Below are positions 43,289 through 52,239 of a stretch of 64,000 bases of DNA, piece after piece. Position 1 is the first letter of the stretch. Every line of letters begins with the position of its first letter. The stretch lies in assembly GCF_003289645.1 (NCBI RefSeq), contig NZ_QLYX01000007.1, positions 293,299 to 357,298 of the forward strand. Reading direction: 5' to 3'. The stretch comes from Actinomadura craniellae. Lineage in GTDB: Bacteria; Actinomycetota; Actinomycetes; Streptosporangiales; Streptosporangiaceae. A program made the translations under genes and the position numbers. Below the pieces are notes generated by a model that was not told the origin of the DNA, ran no database searches, and saw only the letters and a program-made list of their open reading frames with translations.

Positions 43289-44163
43289 GGGCGTCCCGTC
43301 TCCTCGATGGCCCGGTCGGCGGCCTCGGTCAGGAAGATCCTGCTGTCCCCGGGAGGCAGCGCGGCCCGGCTCAGGTGCTCATATCTTCGCGCATAGCGCT
43401 GCACTTCGCGTGGCTCGATGTGGACGTTGTCGGTGTTGATGGTGTCGACCACCGCCATGGGCGGGTCCGCCGGGTCGGGGAAGGTGTAGAGCGTGAACGT
43501 GGCCCTCGGCAGCAGCGTGCCGGTGAGGCGGGTGCCGACGGGCAGGACGCGGACGCTGAGCGACGGGTGCTCCTCCAGCATGGCGTCGATCTGACGGAGC
43601 TGCGCGGCCATGATCTCGGGCGGCACGGGGAGCCGCCGGATGACGATCTCGTCCAGGACGACCTCGTAGGCGGGGCCGTCGGGGCGCAGCATGGCGTGCC
43701 GGCGCTCCAGCCTGGCGTCGATCATCTTCTGCGGATGGAAGTCCAGGGCGTCCTCGGCTTCGGTCAGCTCGATCAGTGACTCGGTGAACTCCCGGGTCTG
43801 GAAGATGCCCGGCATGGCGGTCTGGTTGTACTCGCGGATCGTGGCGGCGCCGTACTCGATGTTGGCGTACAGCCGTTGCCGGGCGCCCATGGCGTTGCCG
43901 TACCTGTCCCACCAGCCGCGCTCGGCCCCGTCGCAGGCGATGTCGACCAGCCGGGCCCGTTCCTCGTCGGGGAGACCGAGAATCTTGAGGATCTTGATGA
44001 GTTCGGCGACGTCCGGGCGGACCAGGCCGTTCTCCAGCCTGCTGACCTGCATGCGCGAGTAGTGGATGAGCTTGGCGAGCTGGTCGGCGGTCAGGCCGCG
44101 CTCTTCACGGATGGTCCGCAGCTCGATTCCCAGCCGCCTGCGGCGGACGAAAGGACTGGTCAT
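43285..44163 (-). CDS. XRE-family regulator with DUF5753 domain
   Basis: 292 residues: HTH_31-type DNA-binding domain (LRTIREERGLTADQLAKLIH and YSRMQVSRLENGLVRPDVAE, about 15-55) and the DUF5753 sensor domain (ATIREYNQTAMPGIFQTREF, ARLERRHAML, EVVLDEIVIRRL). These WhiJ-type regulators act with the DUF397 protein encoded by the overlapping gene. The ATG is at 44163. Confidence 0.92.
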   Translation of the reverse strand: MTSPFVRRRRLGIELRTIREERGLTADQLAKLIHYSRMQVSRLENGLVRPDVAELIKILKILGLPDEERARLVDIACDGAERGWWDRYGNAMGARQRLYANIEYGAATIREYNQTAMPGIFQTREFTESLIELTEAEDALDFHPQKMIDARLERRHAMLRPDGPAYEVVLDEIVIRRLPVPPEIMAAQLRQIDAMLEEHPSLSVRVLPVGTRLTGTLLPRATFTLYTFPDPADPPMAVVDTINTDNVHIEPREVQRYARRYEHLSRAALPPGDSRIFLTEAADRAIEETGRP

Positions 44164-44290
44164 GGTCAACCTCCGGTCCGGGGGGACGCCGTCGCCAGGC
44201 CCACCCGGCGTGGTGGCGGCGCGTACGTATGGAGAACCTTCGGTGACGATGCGTGAGGGGGCAAGCGGATGGCCAGGTCGGGCCACTATC

Positions 44291-44305
44291 TGTCCTAATT
44301 TGACA
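44291..44305. promoter_or_regulatory. Inverted repeat in the XRE promoter region
   Basis: TGTC-CTAATTT-GACA, 4-bp arms with AT-rich 7-base centre, 127 bases upstream of the XRE start. The 335-base gap 44164-44498 otherwise holds a 20-bp tandem repeat, the terminator of the ABC operon and an open stretch encoding GYALDRDAAARLREVLVG that may be the tail of a lost gene. Confidence 0.35.
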
Positions 44306-44410
44306 ACTCAGCGTGATGTCGCTAGTTCGGGCGCGGGCCGGTTCCGTCCTCGGCACGCCCACCGGTGAGGGGACGCCGCCGGCTACGCGCTCGACCGCGA
44401 CGCCGCCGCC

Positions 44411-44450
44411 CGGCTGCGGGAGGTGCTGGTCGGCTGCGGGAGGTGCTGGT
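44411..44450. repeat. 20-bp direct tandem duplication
   Basis: The unit CGGCTGCGGGAGGTGCTGGT occurs twice without a gap (44411-44430, 44431-44450). It disrupts the frame of the possible gene remnant before it. Confidence 0.8.
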
Positions 44451-44453
44451 CGG

Positions 44454-44496
44454 CCTCCGGTGGGCCGGGCCGCCAGACGGCCCGGCCCACCGGAGG
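44454..44496 (-). terminator. Terminator of the MacB-type operon
   Basis: CCTCCGGTGGGCCGGGCCG (44454-44472) and its perfect complement (44478-44496) form a 19-bp stem with loop CCAGA, directly after the permease stop codon. Confidence 0.85.
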
Positions 44497-44498
44497 TT

Positions 44499-45704
44499 CT
44501 ACGGCGTGGCCAGCGCCTCGGTGGGGGAAAGGCGGGCGGCGCGGATCGCCGGGTAGAGCCCGGCCAGCGCGCCGATGACGAGGGTCGCGCCGATCCCGCC
44601 CGCCACCGCCCAGGCCGGTACGACGGCCGGCCATCCCTGGGAGAGGGCGTAGCCGAAGGTGACCGCCGCGCCCAGCAGCGCCCCGCCCGCCCCGCCGAGC
44701 GCCGACAGCAGCAGGGACTCGGCCAGGAACTGGCCGCGGATCTGCCGCCGGGTGGCGCCCAGCGAGCGGCGCAGCCCGATCTCGGCGCGCCGCTCCAGCA
44801 CCGAGATGACCATGGTGTTGGCCACGCCGACCCCGCCGACCAGCAACGCCACCGCGCCCAGGCCGAGGAGCAGCCCGGTGAACGCCTCCCCCGCGGCCTG
44901 CCGGGCCGCCAGCGCGTCGGAGGGGCGGGAGACCTCGACCTCGTTGGGTGCCTCCGGGTTCGCGGTGGCGCCCAGCACGGCGCTGACCTGCTCGACGCGG
45001 GCGTCCTCCGAACGGGTGTAGACGGTGGTCGGGTGCCCGTCGAAACCCAGCCGGGCCTGGGCGACCGGCCAGCCGACCAGCGCCGCGCCGTCCAGTTCGG
45101 GGGCCAGTTCCGCGGGGGCGAGGATGCCGACCACGGTGAACCACTCGCCGCCGACGAGCACCTGGACGCCGGGCCCGGCGCGGCCGATCCCGAGCCGCTG
45201 TGCGGCGGTCGCACCGAGCACCGTCGCCGGGTGGCCGCCGGTGGCGGCGTTGAGCCAGGTGCCGCTGCGGACCCGCGCGCCGACCGCCGTGCGCAGGTCG
45301 GTGCGGGCGGCGTAGGCCGCGATCCCGTTGGTCTGCGCCGCCGGGATCTTGCCGGTGCGGTAGACCTTCGCGTCCGCGATGCGCCCGACGGCCGACACCG
45401 ACCGCACCGGCCCGATCCGGCCCACCATCGCCTCGGCCTCGGCGGGCAGCCGGGCCTGGTCGCCGGTCAGGGTCGTGCCGGGTGAGACGGTGAGCAGGTT
45501 GGTGCCCAGCGCCGCCAAGGCCCGGTCGAGTTCGGCGCGGGAGGAGGACGAGATGCCCACGACGGAGACCATCGCGCCGATGCCGATGGCGATGCCCAGC
45601 GCGGACAGGAACGCCCGCAGCGGGCGGGTGCGCAGGCCCACCGCGCCGACCCGGACCACGTCACGCGGTGCCATCCGGGCCGGCCGCAGCGCGTCGACGG
45701 CCAT
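44499..45704 (-). CDS. ABC transporter permease, MacB/FtsX type
   Basis: 401 residues: N-terminal membrane segment in RAFLSALGIAIGIGAMVSVV, a large extracytoplasmic MacB-PCD domain (about 60-270), and three C-terminal segments (FTGLLLGLGAVALLVGGVGV, LLLSALGGAGGALLGAAVTF, WAVAGGIGATLVIGALAGLY) with the FtsX motif NTMVISVLERRAEIGLRRSL. Overlaps the ATPase gene by one base. It belongs to a lipoprotein-adaptor-ATPase-permease operon, a tripartite-like exporter or mechanotransmission system that in Gram-positives exports peptides or drugs. Confidence 0.92.
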   Translation of the reverse strand: MAVDALRPARMAPRDVVRVGAVGLRTRPLRAFLSALGIAIGIGAMVSVVGISSSSRAELDRALAALGTNLLTVSPGTTLTGDQARLPAEAEAMVGRIGPVRSVSAVGRIADAKVYRTGKIPAAQTNGIAAYAARTDLRTAVGARVRSGTWLNAATGGHPATVLGATAAQRLGIGRAGPGVQVLVGGEWFTVVGILAPAELAPELDGAALVGWPVAQARLGFDGHPTTVYTRSEDARVEQVSAVLGATANPEAPNEVEVSRPSDALAARQAAGEAFTGLLLGLGAVALLVGGVGVANTMVISVLERRAEIGLRRSLGATRRQIRGQFLAESLLLSALGGAGGALLGAAVTFGYALSQGWPAVVPAWAVAGGIGATLVIGALAGLYPAIRAARLSPTEALATP

Positions 45705-46390
45705 CAGCCCACCACCTCCCGCACGGCGCCGGTGACGTCGGCGACCACCCGGCCGTCGAGCATCCGCACCTGCCGGGGCAGCCCGTCGGCGATCTCCCGG
45801 TCATGCGTGATGATCACGACGGTGGTGCCGGCGGCGTGCAGGTCCCGCAGCAGGCCCATCACCCCGGCCCCGGAAGCCGAGTCCAGCGCCCCGGTGGGCT
45901 CGTCGGCCAGCAGCAGCGGGGGTTCGCCGGCCACGGCGCGCGCGATGGCGACACGCTGGCGTTCCCCGCCGGACAGCTCGTGCGGCCGGTGGTCCATGCG
46001 GTGCCCGAGGCCGACCCGCCGCAGCGCCGCCGCGGCCCGGCGGCCGCGTTCCCGGGCCCGCAGCCCGGTGTACAGCAGCCCGTCGGCAACGTTGTCCAGC
46101 GCCCTGGTGCCCGGGGCGAGGTGGAACTGCTGGAAGACGAAGCCGATGCGGGCGGCCCGCAGCGCCGACAGTTCGGCGTCCGACAGGCGGCCCACCTCGT
46201 GCCCGTCGATGCGCACGTCGCCGGAGGTGGGCCGGTCCAGGGTGCCGAGCACGTGGAGCATGGTCGACTTGCCCGAGCCGGACGGGCCCACGATGGCGAC
46301 GAGTTCACCGGCGCCGATGTGCAGGCGGACGCCGTCGAGGGCGGTGACGCCGCCGGGGTAGACCTTCGACACGTCCGTCAAAGAGATCAC
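45704..46390 (-). CDS. ABC transporter ATP-binding protein, MacB/LolD type
   Basis: 228 residues with Walker [10 protein letters not shown] (about 35-43), Q-loop [12 protein letters not shown], signature [10 protein letters not shown], Walker [12 protein letters not shown] and the switch histidine in VIITHD. It powers the adjoining permease. Start ATG overlaps the adaptor gene end by four bases, so translation is coupled. Confidence 0.94.
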   Translation of the reverse strand: MISLTDVSKVYPGGVTALDGVRLHIGAGELVAIVGPSGSGKSTMLHVLGTLDRPTSGDVRIDGHEVGRLSDAELSALRAARIGFVFQQFHLAPGTRALDNVADGLLYTGLRARERGRRAAAALRRVGLGHRMDHRPHELSGGERQRVAIARAVAGEPPLLLADEPTGALDSASGAGVMGLLRDLHAAGTTVVIITHDREIADGLPRQVRMLDGRVVADVTGAVREVVG

Positions 46391-47529
46391 TTCGGCATCC
46401 CCACGATCGTGCCCTCGGTGATGCCGGCCCCGGAGATCTCCACCCGGCCGCCGGCGAACAGGCCGGTGGTGACCGGCACGTACGCCGTGGTGGAGCCGGT
46501 GACGACCTCCACCCCGAACCCGCCTTCCTGCAACGCCAGCAGCGCGGCGACCGGGACGGTGAGCACGTTCTCGCGGGTGCCGGCGGTGAAGGAGACGTCC
46601 ACCGAGGCCAGCGCGTAGGCCTCGGATGCCTGCTGGGCTTTCGCGCCGCTGAGCACCACGATCACCTCGACCTTGGTCTGCGGGTCCTCGCCCTGGTCAC
46701 CGGCCTCGATCACGGTGGAGACCTCGTCGATCCTGCCTTTGACGGTGTCGCCGCCGGGCAGTTCGATGTCGACGGCCGCGCCCTTCCTGGCCAGTCGCCG
46801 GTCGGCGGCGTCGAGTTCGACGGTGACGGCCTTGGCGGTGCCGGTGTAGGTGAGCACCTTGCCGCCGGGGCCTGCCGGGTCACCCTGGCCGGCGTGGAGG
46901 GTGTCCACCCGGATCGCGCCGGGGGCGAACACCACGCTCCCGAACTCGACGGTCCCGGTCTCCGCCAGGCCGCGGTCCTCCTGCCAGCGTGCCACCGCCG
47001 CAGCCGTGTCACCGGTGTACTCGTCGTCCACGGTGAACCCGTCGTAGCCGAGCGCGGCCAGGTTGCCCTCCAACTGCCGCACGTCCGAGCCCGTCAGGCC
47101 CGGCCGCAGCGCGCGGTAGGCGGGTGTCGCGCCGTACATCAGCGTCACCGGCCGGTCATCGACCTCGTACAGCGTGCGGCCGCGGGTGATGCGGTCGCCG
47201 CTGCCGGGCAGGGCGGTGAGGGTGCCGCGCAGCCTGCTGGTCGCGGTGCTCGCCGGGCCGTAGCCGAGTTCACCGTCGGCCGAGTGGGTGTCGCGGAGCG
47301 TCTGCCGGGTCACCTTGGCGGTCTGGGGTGGCAGGCCGCCGGCCGCGGTGCCGCCGGCCGTGCCGCCGCCGGCGCCCAGCGCGACGGCGGCGGCCGCGCC
47401 GCCCGCGGCCACGACGACGGTCGCGGCGGCGGCCCGCCGGGTGCGGCGGCTTTTCCGGCGCGGCGGGCGTGCGTCCGCGGCGGGCCGGCGGTCCGCCGCG
47501 GTCGTCGTGTCGGTCGTCGTGTCGGTCAC
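46387..47529 (-). CDS. Membrane-fusion/adaptor protein (HlyD-like) with peptidoglycan-binding domain
   Basis: 380 residues. A basic cytoplasmic start is followed by one membrane anchor ([20 protein letters not shown], about 33-52). Residues about 125-165 are a PG_binding_1 domain ([20 protein letters not shown], then ATGYDGF-like [17 protein letters not shown]), and the rest is the beta-barrel adaptor domain of MacA/HlyD type. It should link the permease to the cell wall. The start is GTG 47529, overlapping the lipoprotein gene by four bases. Confidence 0.87.
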   Translation of the reverse strand: MTDTTTDTTTAADRRPAADARPPRRKSRRTRRAAAATVVVAAGGAAAAVALGAGGGTAGGTAAGGLPPQTAKVTRQTLRDTHSADGELGYGPASTATSRLRGTLTALPGSGDRITRGRTLYEVDDRPVTLMYGATPAYRALRPGLTGSDVRQLEGNLAALGYDGFTVDDEYTGDTAAAVARWQEDRGLAETGTVEFGSVVFAPGAIRVDTLHAGQGDPAGPGGKVLTYTGTAKAVTVELDAADRRLARKGAAVDIELPGGDTVKGRIDEVSTVIEAGDQGEDPQTKVEVIVVLSGAKAQQASEAYALASVDVSFTAGTRENVLTVPVAALLALQEGGFGVEVVTGSTTAYVPVTTGLFAGGRVEISGAGITEGTIVGMPK

Positions 47530-48071
47530 GGCCGTGCCCCCGGGCCGGGGAGGGCCGCCTGGCACTTCTTGTGCGCCGCCTCGAAGTCGGGGTCCTCGCT
47601 GAGCTTGCGGTCGACCCTGATTCCGCGCTGGCCCGGCTTGGGGTCGTCCATGGGGACGCCGTTGTCGCGCATGCACTGGGCGAACTTGCGGGCGGCCTCT
47701 TCCATTCTGGGGTCGGATCCCGGGGAGCCGTCCGCCTGCGGGCTGTACTGGCGGCAGGCCGCCATGGCCTTCTCGACCGTCGCCCGGTCCGTCTCCCCGC
47801 CCACCCTGATGCGGATGCCCTTGCCGGGTTCGGGGTCGTCCATGGGGACGCCGTTGTCGCGCATGCACTGGGCGAACTTCAGGGCCTTCTCCCGCGGGTC
47901 CATGCTCGCGGGGGCGCCGCTCTTCCGGGCGGCGCCGCCCGCCGAGGCCACCCCGCCGCCGTCACCGCCGGAACCGCATCCGGTCAGCAGCAGGGCCAGG
48001 GCCAGGGCCGGTGGCGCGCCGCGGGTGCACAGTCTCCGGCCGGGCCGCCTGGTGGGTCGCATCGGTGTCAT
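47526..48071 (-). CDS. Putative lipoprotein with internal duplication
   Basis: 181 residues. A basic start and hydrophobic stretch end in the lipobox LLLTGC (cysteine about 32), then a glycine-rich linker. Two copies of KFAQCMRDNGVPMDDP (about 63-78 and 126-141) show an internal duplication, each with one of the conserved cysteines; other cysteines at MAACRQY and KKCQAAL could pair with them. It is first in the ABC operon and probably sits on the outer face of the membrane. Ligand unknown. Confidence 0.82.
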   Translation of the reverse strand: MTPMRPTRRPGRRLCTRGAPPALALALLLTGCGSGGDGGGVASAGGAARKSGAPASMDPREKALKFAQCMRDNGVPMDDPEPGKGIRIRVGGETDRATVEKAMAACRQYSPQADGSPGSDPRMEEAARKFAQCMRDNGVPMDDPKPGQRGIRVDRKLSEDPDFEAAHKKCQAALPGPGARP

Positions 48072-48132
48072 CTCCTCGTCGCGGGGCCGGACCTGTTCCG
48101 GCCTGACGGGAGCCGATGCAACGCGGTCGCCT

Positions 48133-48184
48133 GTTTCCTTGACGTTTCCTCCGGAAGCGGGGCGATCACTAACGGAAAGGAAAC
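48133..48184. promoter_or_regulatory. Direct-repeat response-regulator sites between ABC operon and two-component genes
   Basis: GTTTCCT occurs at 48133-48139 and again at 48144-48150, an 11-bp period typical of OmpR/PhoB-type dimers. On the other strand GTTTCC (48184 down to 48179) is followed after the same 11 bases by GTTAGTG (48173 down). The sites lie between the divergent lipoprotein and regulator genes and are the probable targets of the regulator at 48242. Confidence 0.6.
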
Positions 48185-48241
48185 ACCGCCTCCGCCACCA
48201 TGACTCCCAGGGCCCCGCCGCTGGAGAGGAGACCGGGACGG

Positions 48242-48898
48242 ATGCGAGTGCTGGTGGCCGAGGACGAGCCGTTGCTCGCCGAGGCGATCGCGGAGTGGTT
48301 GCGCGGTGAGGCGCACGCCGTCGACCTCGCCCGTGACGGGGAGGCGGCGCTGGACCGCCTCACCGTCCACGACTACGACGTGGTCGTCTTGGACCGGGAC
48401 CTGCCCGTCATGCACGGTGACGAGGTCTGCCGTGCGCTGGTGGCGGCCGGGTCGGCCGTGCGGGTGCTGATGCTCACCGCCGCCGCCGAGGTCACCGACC
48501 GCGTCGCCGGCCTGTGCCTGGGCGCCGACGACTACCTCACCAAGCCCTTCGCCTTCCCCGAGCTGGCCGCCCGCGTCCTGGCGCTCGGGCGGCGGGCCCG
48601 GCCGGCGGCGCCACCGGTGCTGCGGCGGGCCGGTATCGCGCTGGACCCGGCGCGCCACCAGGTGTTCCGGGACGGCCGCTACGTCCCGCTGGCCAGGAAG
48701 GAGTTCGCGGTGCTGACCGAGCTGCTGCGCGCCGACGGGACGGTGGTCTCGGCCGAACGGCTGCTGGAGAAGGCCTGGGACGAGCACGCCGACCCCTTCA
48801 CCGGGGCCGTCCGGCTCACCGTCCTCAAGTTGCGCCGCAAGCTCGGCGACCCGCCCGTCGTGGAGACCGTCACCGGGGTGGGGTACCGGATCCCATGA
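48242..48898 (+). CDS. OmpR/PhoB-family response regulator
   Basis: 218 residues: receiver domain (acidic pair E7-D8, phosphorylation site D51 in VVLDRDLP, lysine in YLTKPF) and winged-helix DNA-binding domain (PLARKEFAVLTELLRADGTV, then VRLTVLKLRRKLG and VETVTGVGYRIP). The start MRVLVAEDE at ATG 48242 follows GAGAGGAG. It overlaps the kinase gene by four bases. The divergent ABC operon is its probable target. Confidence 0.94.
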   Translation: MRVLVAEDEPLLAEAIAEWLRGEAHAVDLARDGEAALDRLTVHDYDVVVLDRDLPVMHGDEVCRALVAAGSAVRVLMLTAAAEVTDRVAGLCLGADDYLTKPFAFPELAARVLALGRRARPAAPPVLRRAGIALDPARHQVFRDGRYVPLARKEFAVLTELLRADGTVVSAERLLEKAWDEHADPFTGAVRLTVLKLRRKLGDPPVVETVTGVGYRIP

Positions 48899-50157
48899 GG
48901 GCCCGCCGAGTGCTGCCGCGCCGGGTCACCCTGCGGGCCCGGCTGACCCTGATCTACGGCGGGCTGTTCCTGGTCGCCGGGATGCTGCTGCTGGGCGTCA
49001 CCTACGTGCTGTTCACCCAGCAGCTCGACCGGTCCGGGACCAAGGTGGTCACCCGGCAGAGCCTCCATCCCCCGGCGACGCCCACGGCCGGGCCCGCCCG
49101 CGACCGGGTGTTCCTCTCCCCCGATGCCCCCGGCGAGGGCGGGCCGCCGGCCGATGCCGAGTTGCAGCGGTGGATGCAGCGCCAGCGGGAGTCGTTGCAT
49201 GACGCGGCGATCACCTCGCTGCTGGCGCAGGGCACGATCGCGCTGGTGGTGGTCGGCGGTACGGCGGCGGGTCTGGGCTGGCTCATCGCCGGCCGGGTGC
49301 TGGCTCCGCTGCACCGGGTCACCGACACCGCCCGGCGGATCGCGGGCGCGCCGGCGGCCGATCGCGGCCTGCACGAACGGATCGCGTTGCGCGGCCCCGA
49401 CGACGAGGTCAAGGAGCTGGCCGACACCTTCGACACCATGGTGGAGCGGCTGGACCGCTCCTTCGACGGGCAGCGCCGGTTCGTGGCCAACGCTTCGCAC
49501 GAGCTGCGTACCCCGCTCACCCTGGGGCGCGCCCTGGTCGAGCTGGCGATGCATCGCAGGTCGGCCTCCGCGGACGTCCGGCAGCTCGGCGAGCAACTGT
49601 TGGAGATCAACTCCCGGCATGAGCGGCTCATCGCCGGCCTGCTGTTGCTGGCCGGCTCGGAGCACGAGATCGTCGACCGGGCCCCGGTCGACCTGGCCGA
49701 CGTCGTCGGGCACGTGGCCGCGCAGACCGCGCCGGAGGCCGGGCGGGCGGGGGTCGTCGTGCACGAGGAGCCGGGCGAGGCGCCCACCGCCGGGGATGCG
49801 CTGCTGCTGGAGCGGCTGGTGCAGAACCTGGTGGAGAACGGCATCCGGCACAACACCGGGGGCGGCGGCTGGGTGCGGGTCGCCAGTCGAACCCGGCAGG
49901 ACGGCCGGGTCGAGGTGGAGGTCGGTAACTCCGGCCCCGCGGTGCCGCCGTACGAGGTGCCGGCGTTGTTCGAGCCGTTCCGCCGGCTGGACTCCGACCG
50001 GCTGGTCACCGCCAAGGGCGCCGGGCTGGGCCTGTCCATCGTGCGGTCGGTGGCCCGCGCCCACGGCGGCGAGGTCACCGCCCGCCCGCGGGAGGGCGGC
50101 GGGCTGACGGTGACCGTCACGTTGCCGGCGTGCCCGCAGGAATTCGTCCCCGGCTGA
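48895..50157 (+). CDS. Sensor histidine kinase (HisKA/HATPase_c)
   Basis: 420 residues: two membrane segments (LIYGGLFLVAGMLLLGVTYV, about 19-38, and LLAQGTIALVVVGGTAAGLG, about 109-128) enclose an extracellular loop of about 70 residues. HAMP, then HisKA with H202 in VANASHELRTPLTLGRALVE, and the ATPase with NLVENGIRHNTGG and GAGLGLSIVRS. It controls the overlapping regulator gene and, by inference, the ABC operon. Confidence 0.94.
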   Translation: MRARRVLPRRVTLRARLTLIYGGLFLVAGMLLLGVTYVLFTQQLDRSGTKVVTRQSLHPPATPTAGPARDRVFLSPDAPGEGGPPADAELQRWMQRQRESLHDAAITSLLAQGTIALVVVGGTAAGLGWLIAGRVLAPLHRVTDTARRIAGAPAADRGLHERIALRGPDDEVKELADTFDTMVERLDRSFDGQRRFVANASHELRTPLTLGRALVELAMHRRSASADVRQLGEQLLEINSRHERLIAGLLLLAGSEHEIVDRAPVDLADVVGHVAAQTAPEAGRAGVVVHEEPGEAPTAGDALLLERLVQNLVENGIRHNTGGGGWVRVASRTRQDGRVEVEVGNSGPAVPPYEVPALFEPFRRLDSDRLVTAKGAGLGLSIVRSVARAHGGEVTARPREGGGLTVTVTLPACPQEFVPG

Positions 50158-50336
50158 CCGGTCCATGCCGCGGAGGCCAAAGTCATCGTGGTCCTGGTAT
50201 GGCGCGCGGATGGTTCGGTTTCCGGGTCACGTTTCCTAGAGTTCGGAGATGACCCGGTGGCCGGGCGGCCGCGCCGGGCCCGCAGGCCCGGCCGGGCCGC
50301 CCGCCTCCTCCGACGGACGACGCAGAGGACGGGAAG

Positions 50337-50861
50337 ATGCAGACGTTGACCGACCTCCGCTCGACGGCGCACGCCATGGAGCGCCTGGAGATCCCCACGG
50401 GTATGCCCTTCGGTGACTTCAGGGCCGCGTTCGAGCGAGCGGTTCCCACCCTGGACCCCGGTGAGCTGAACCGGATGATCGCAAACGGTGCCGGCTGGGG
50501 CGAGGTGAGCGCGCTGGTCGAGCGCACCCCGCACGGCTTCGTCCTGTTCACGACCTTCGACGTGACTCCCCTGATGCGGGCCGCGGGGCACCGGCAGCCG
50601 GTCGTGGAGTACCTGATGGGCAACCACGTGCTCGCCGAGCATATGTTCCGCCACCATCCGGCCGTCCTGCTCTACGCGCCGCTGCGCGTCCTGCTGTACG
50701 GCGATGACGGCGGGCAGGCGATCTTCGTCATCGACCGGCCCGGCACGGTGTTCGCCGGCTTCGACATCCCCCAGGTCGCGGCGGTGGGGGCCGACCTGGA
50801 CCGTAAGGTGGGGGCGCTGCTCGCGGCGATCGGCGTCGCGCCGCCCGGTGCCCTGGGCTGA
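50337..50861 (+). CDS. DUF302 domain protein
   Basis: 174 residues of the DUF302 family, starting with a charged helix and then PTGMPFGDFRAAFERAVPTL. FTTFDVTPLMRAAGHRQPVV and YLMGNHVLAEHMFRHHPAVL show the conserved core; several histidines could bind metal or haem. Function unknown. GAGGACGGGAAG precedes ATG 50337. Upstream, GTTTCC occurs at 50218 and 50231, similar to the response-regulator repeats at 48133, so it may share regulation. Confidence 0.82.
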   Translation: MQTLTDLRSTAHAMERLEIPTGMPFGDFRAAFERAVPTLDPGELNRMIANGAGWGEVSALVERTPHGFVLFTTFDVTPLMRAAGHRQPVVEYLMGNHVLAEHMFRHHPAVLLYAPLRVLLYGDDGGQAIFVIDRPGTVFAGFDIPQVAAVGADLDRKVGALLAAIGVAPPGALG

Positions 50862-50864
50862 GGG

Positions 50865-51659
50865 TCACCGCGGGGAGGGGGACACCTCGTCGATGAGGTC
50901 GGCGATGGAGTCGACGACCCGGGCGGGTCGGAAGGGGAAGCGGTCGATCTCCTCTTTGCGGGTCACCCCGGTGAGCACCAGGATCGTGTGCAGGCCGGCT
51001 TCCACGCCGGAGACCACGTCGGTGTCCATCCGGTCCCCGATCATGGCGGTGGTCTCGCTGTGCCCGTCGACGGCGTTGAGGGCGCTGCGCATCATCAGCG
51101 GGTTGGGTTTGCCGACGAAGTAGGGGGAGACCCCGGTGGCCTTGGAGATCATGGCGGCGACGGCTCCGCAGGCCGGCAGTGACCCCTCCTGGGAGGGGCC
51201 GATGGGGTCGGGGTTGGTGGCGATGAACCGGGCGCCGTTCTCGATCAGCCGGATCGCCCTGGTGACCTGGGAGAAGCTGTAGGTGCGGGTCTCCCCCAGC
51301 ACGACGTAGTCGGGGTCGATGTCGGTGAGGACGTAGTCCGCCGCGTGCAGCGCCGTGGTGAGCCCGGCCTCACCGATGACGTAGGCCGATCCCTCGGGCC
51401 GCTGGTCGCTCAGGAACTGGGCGGTGGCCAGCGCGGAGGTCCAGATCGAGGTGGCGGGCACCTCCAGTCCCACGGCGCGCAGCCGGGCCGACAGGTCACG
51501 CGGGGTGTAGATCGAGTTGTTGGTCAGGACCAGGAAGCGGCGGCCGGACTCGGTGAGCCGGCGCAGGAACTCGCCCGCCCCGGGAACCGGGTGCCCCTCG
51601 TGCACCAGCACGCCGTCCATGTCGGTCAGCCAGCAGTCGATCGGTCCGCGCTCACTCAT
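50865..51659 (-). CDS. HAD-IIA family hydrolase (NagD-like)
   Basis: 264 residues with HAD motifs: [10 protein letters not shown] (about 14-23), the threonine motif FLVLTNNS (about 42-49), lysine in [10 protein letters not shown] and the acidic pair in [13 protein letters not shown]. The C2-type cap lies between, as in NagD-like phosphatases acting on small sugar phosphates or nucleotides. Its 3' end is convergent to the DUF302 gene with three bases between. Confidence 0.9.
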   Translation of the reverse strand: MSERGPIDCWLTDMDGVLVHEGHPVPGAGEFLRRLTESGRRFLVLTNNSIYTPRDLSARLRAVGLEVPATSIWTSALATAQFLSDQRPEGSAYVIGEAGLTTALHAADYVLTDIDPDYVVLGETRTYSFSQVTRAIRLIENGARFIATNPDPIGPSQEGSLPACGAVAAMISKATGVSPYFVGKPNPLMMRSALNAVDGHSETTAMIGDRMDTDVVSGVEAGLHTILVLTGVTRKEEIDRFPFRPARVVDSIADLIDEVSPSPR

Positions 51660-51753
51660 GGGGCGATTGTCGCAGGGTTCTGATCTGCCGGTTTGGTCAG
51701 CCCGCGCGCGTTCCGTGATCTCATGGGGGGAGGACTCATCGGAAGGCGGGGGC

Positions 51754-52239
51754 ATGTCACTGGTGTCGTATCCGGAGCCGCGCTACCACGGGGAGGGCGG
51801 CGAGATCAGCGCGAGGTTCAGGCCGGTGACCGCCGCGCCCGAGCTGGCGGGGGCCGCGGCCTCGTACCACTACCTGGCCACGGGGGCGTCCACCGGCGGG
51901 GAGTTCGGCCTGTACCGGGTGGACATGGGGGCGGTGCCCAGTGGCCCGGGCACGCACTTCCACCGGACGATCTCCGAGACGTTCTTCGTCCTGTCGGGGA
52001 CGGTGCGGCTGTTCGACGGCGAGCGCTGGATCGACGCCGTCGCCGGGGACTCCCTGTACGTCCCGGTCGGTGGCCTGCACGCTTTCCGCAACGAGTCGGG
52101 TGAGCCGGCGTCGCTGCTGCTGCTGTTCGCTCCGGGCGCCCCCCGGGAGGGGTACTTCGAGGGGATACAGGACGTGGCGGGAATGTCGGGCGGCGAGCGG
52201 GCCGAGTTCTACCTGCGCCACGACAACCACTGGGTCTAG
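51754..52239 (+). CDS. Cupin-domain protein
   Basis: 161 residues, single cupin: [17 protein letters not shown] (about 69-85) carries the first metal motif (HxH...E) and the later VGGLHAFRN the second histidine. No catalytic family is evident. Its last four bases overlap the end of the convergent TetR gene at 52236. Ribosome-binding site GGAAGGCGGGGG before ATG 51754. Confidence 0.87.
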   Translation: MSLVSYPEPRYHGEGGEISARFRPVTAAPELAGAAASYHYLATGASTGGEFGLYRVDMGAVPSGPGTHFHRTISETFFVLSGTVRLFDGERWIDAVAGDSLYVPVGGLHAFRNESGEPASLLLLFAPGAPREGYFEGIQDVAGMSGGERAEFYLRHDNHWV

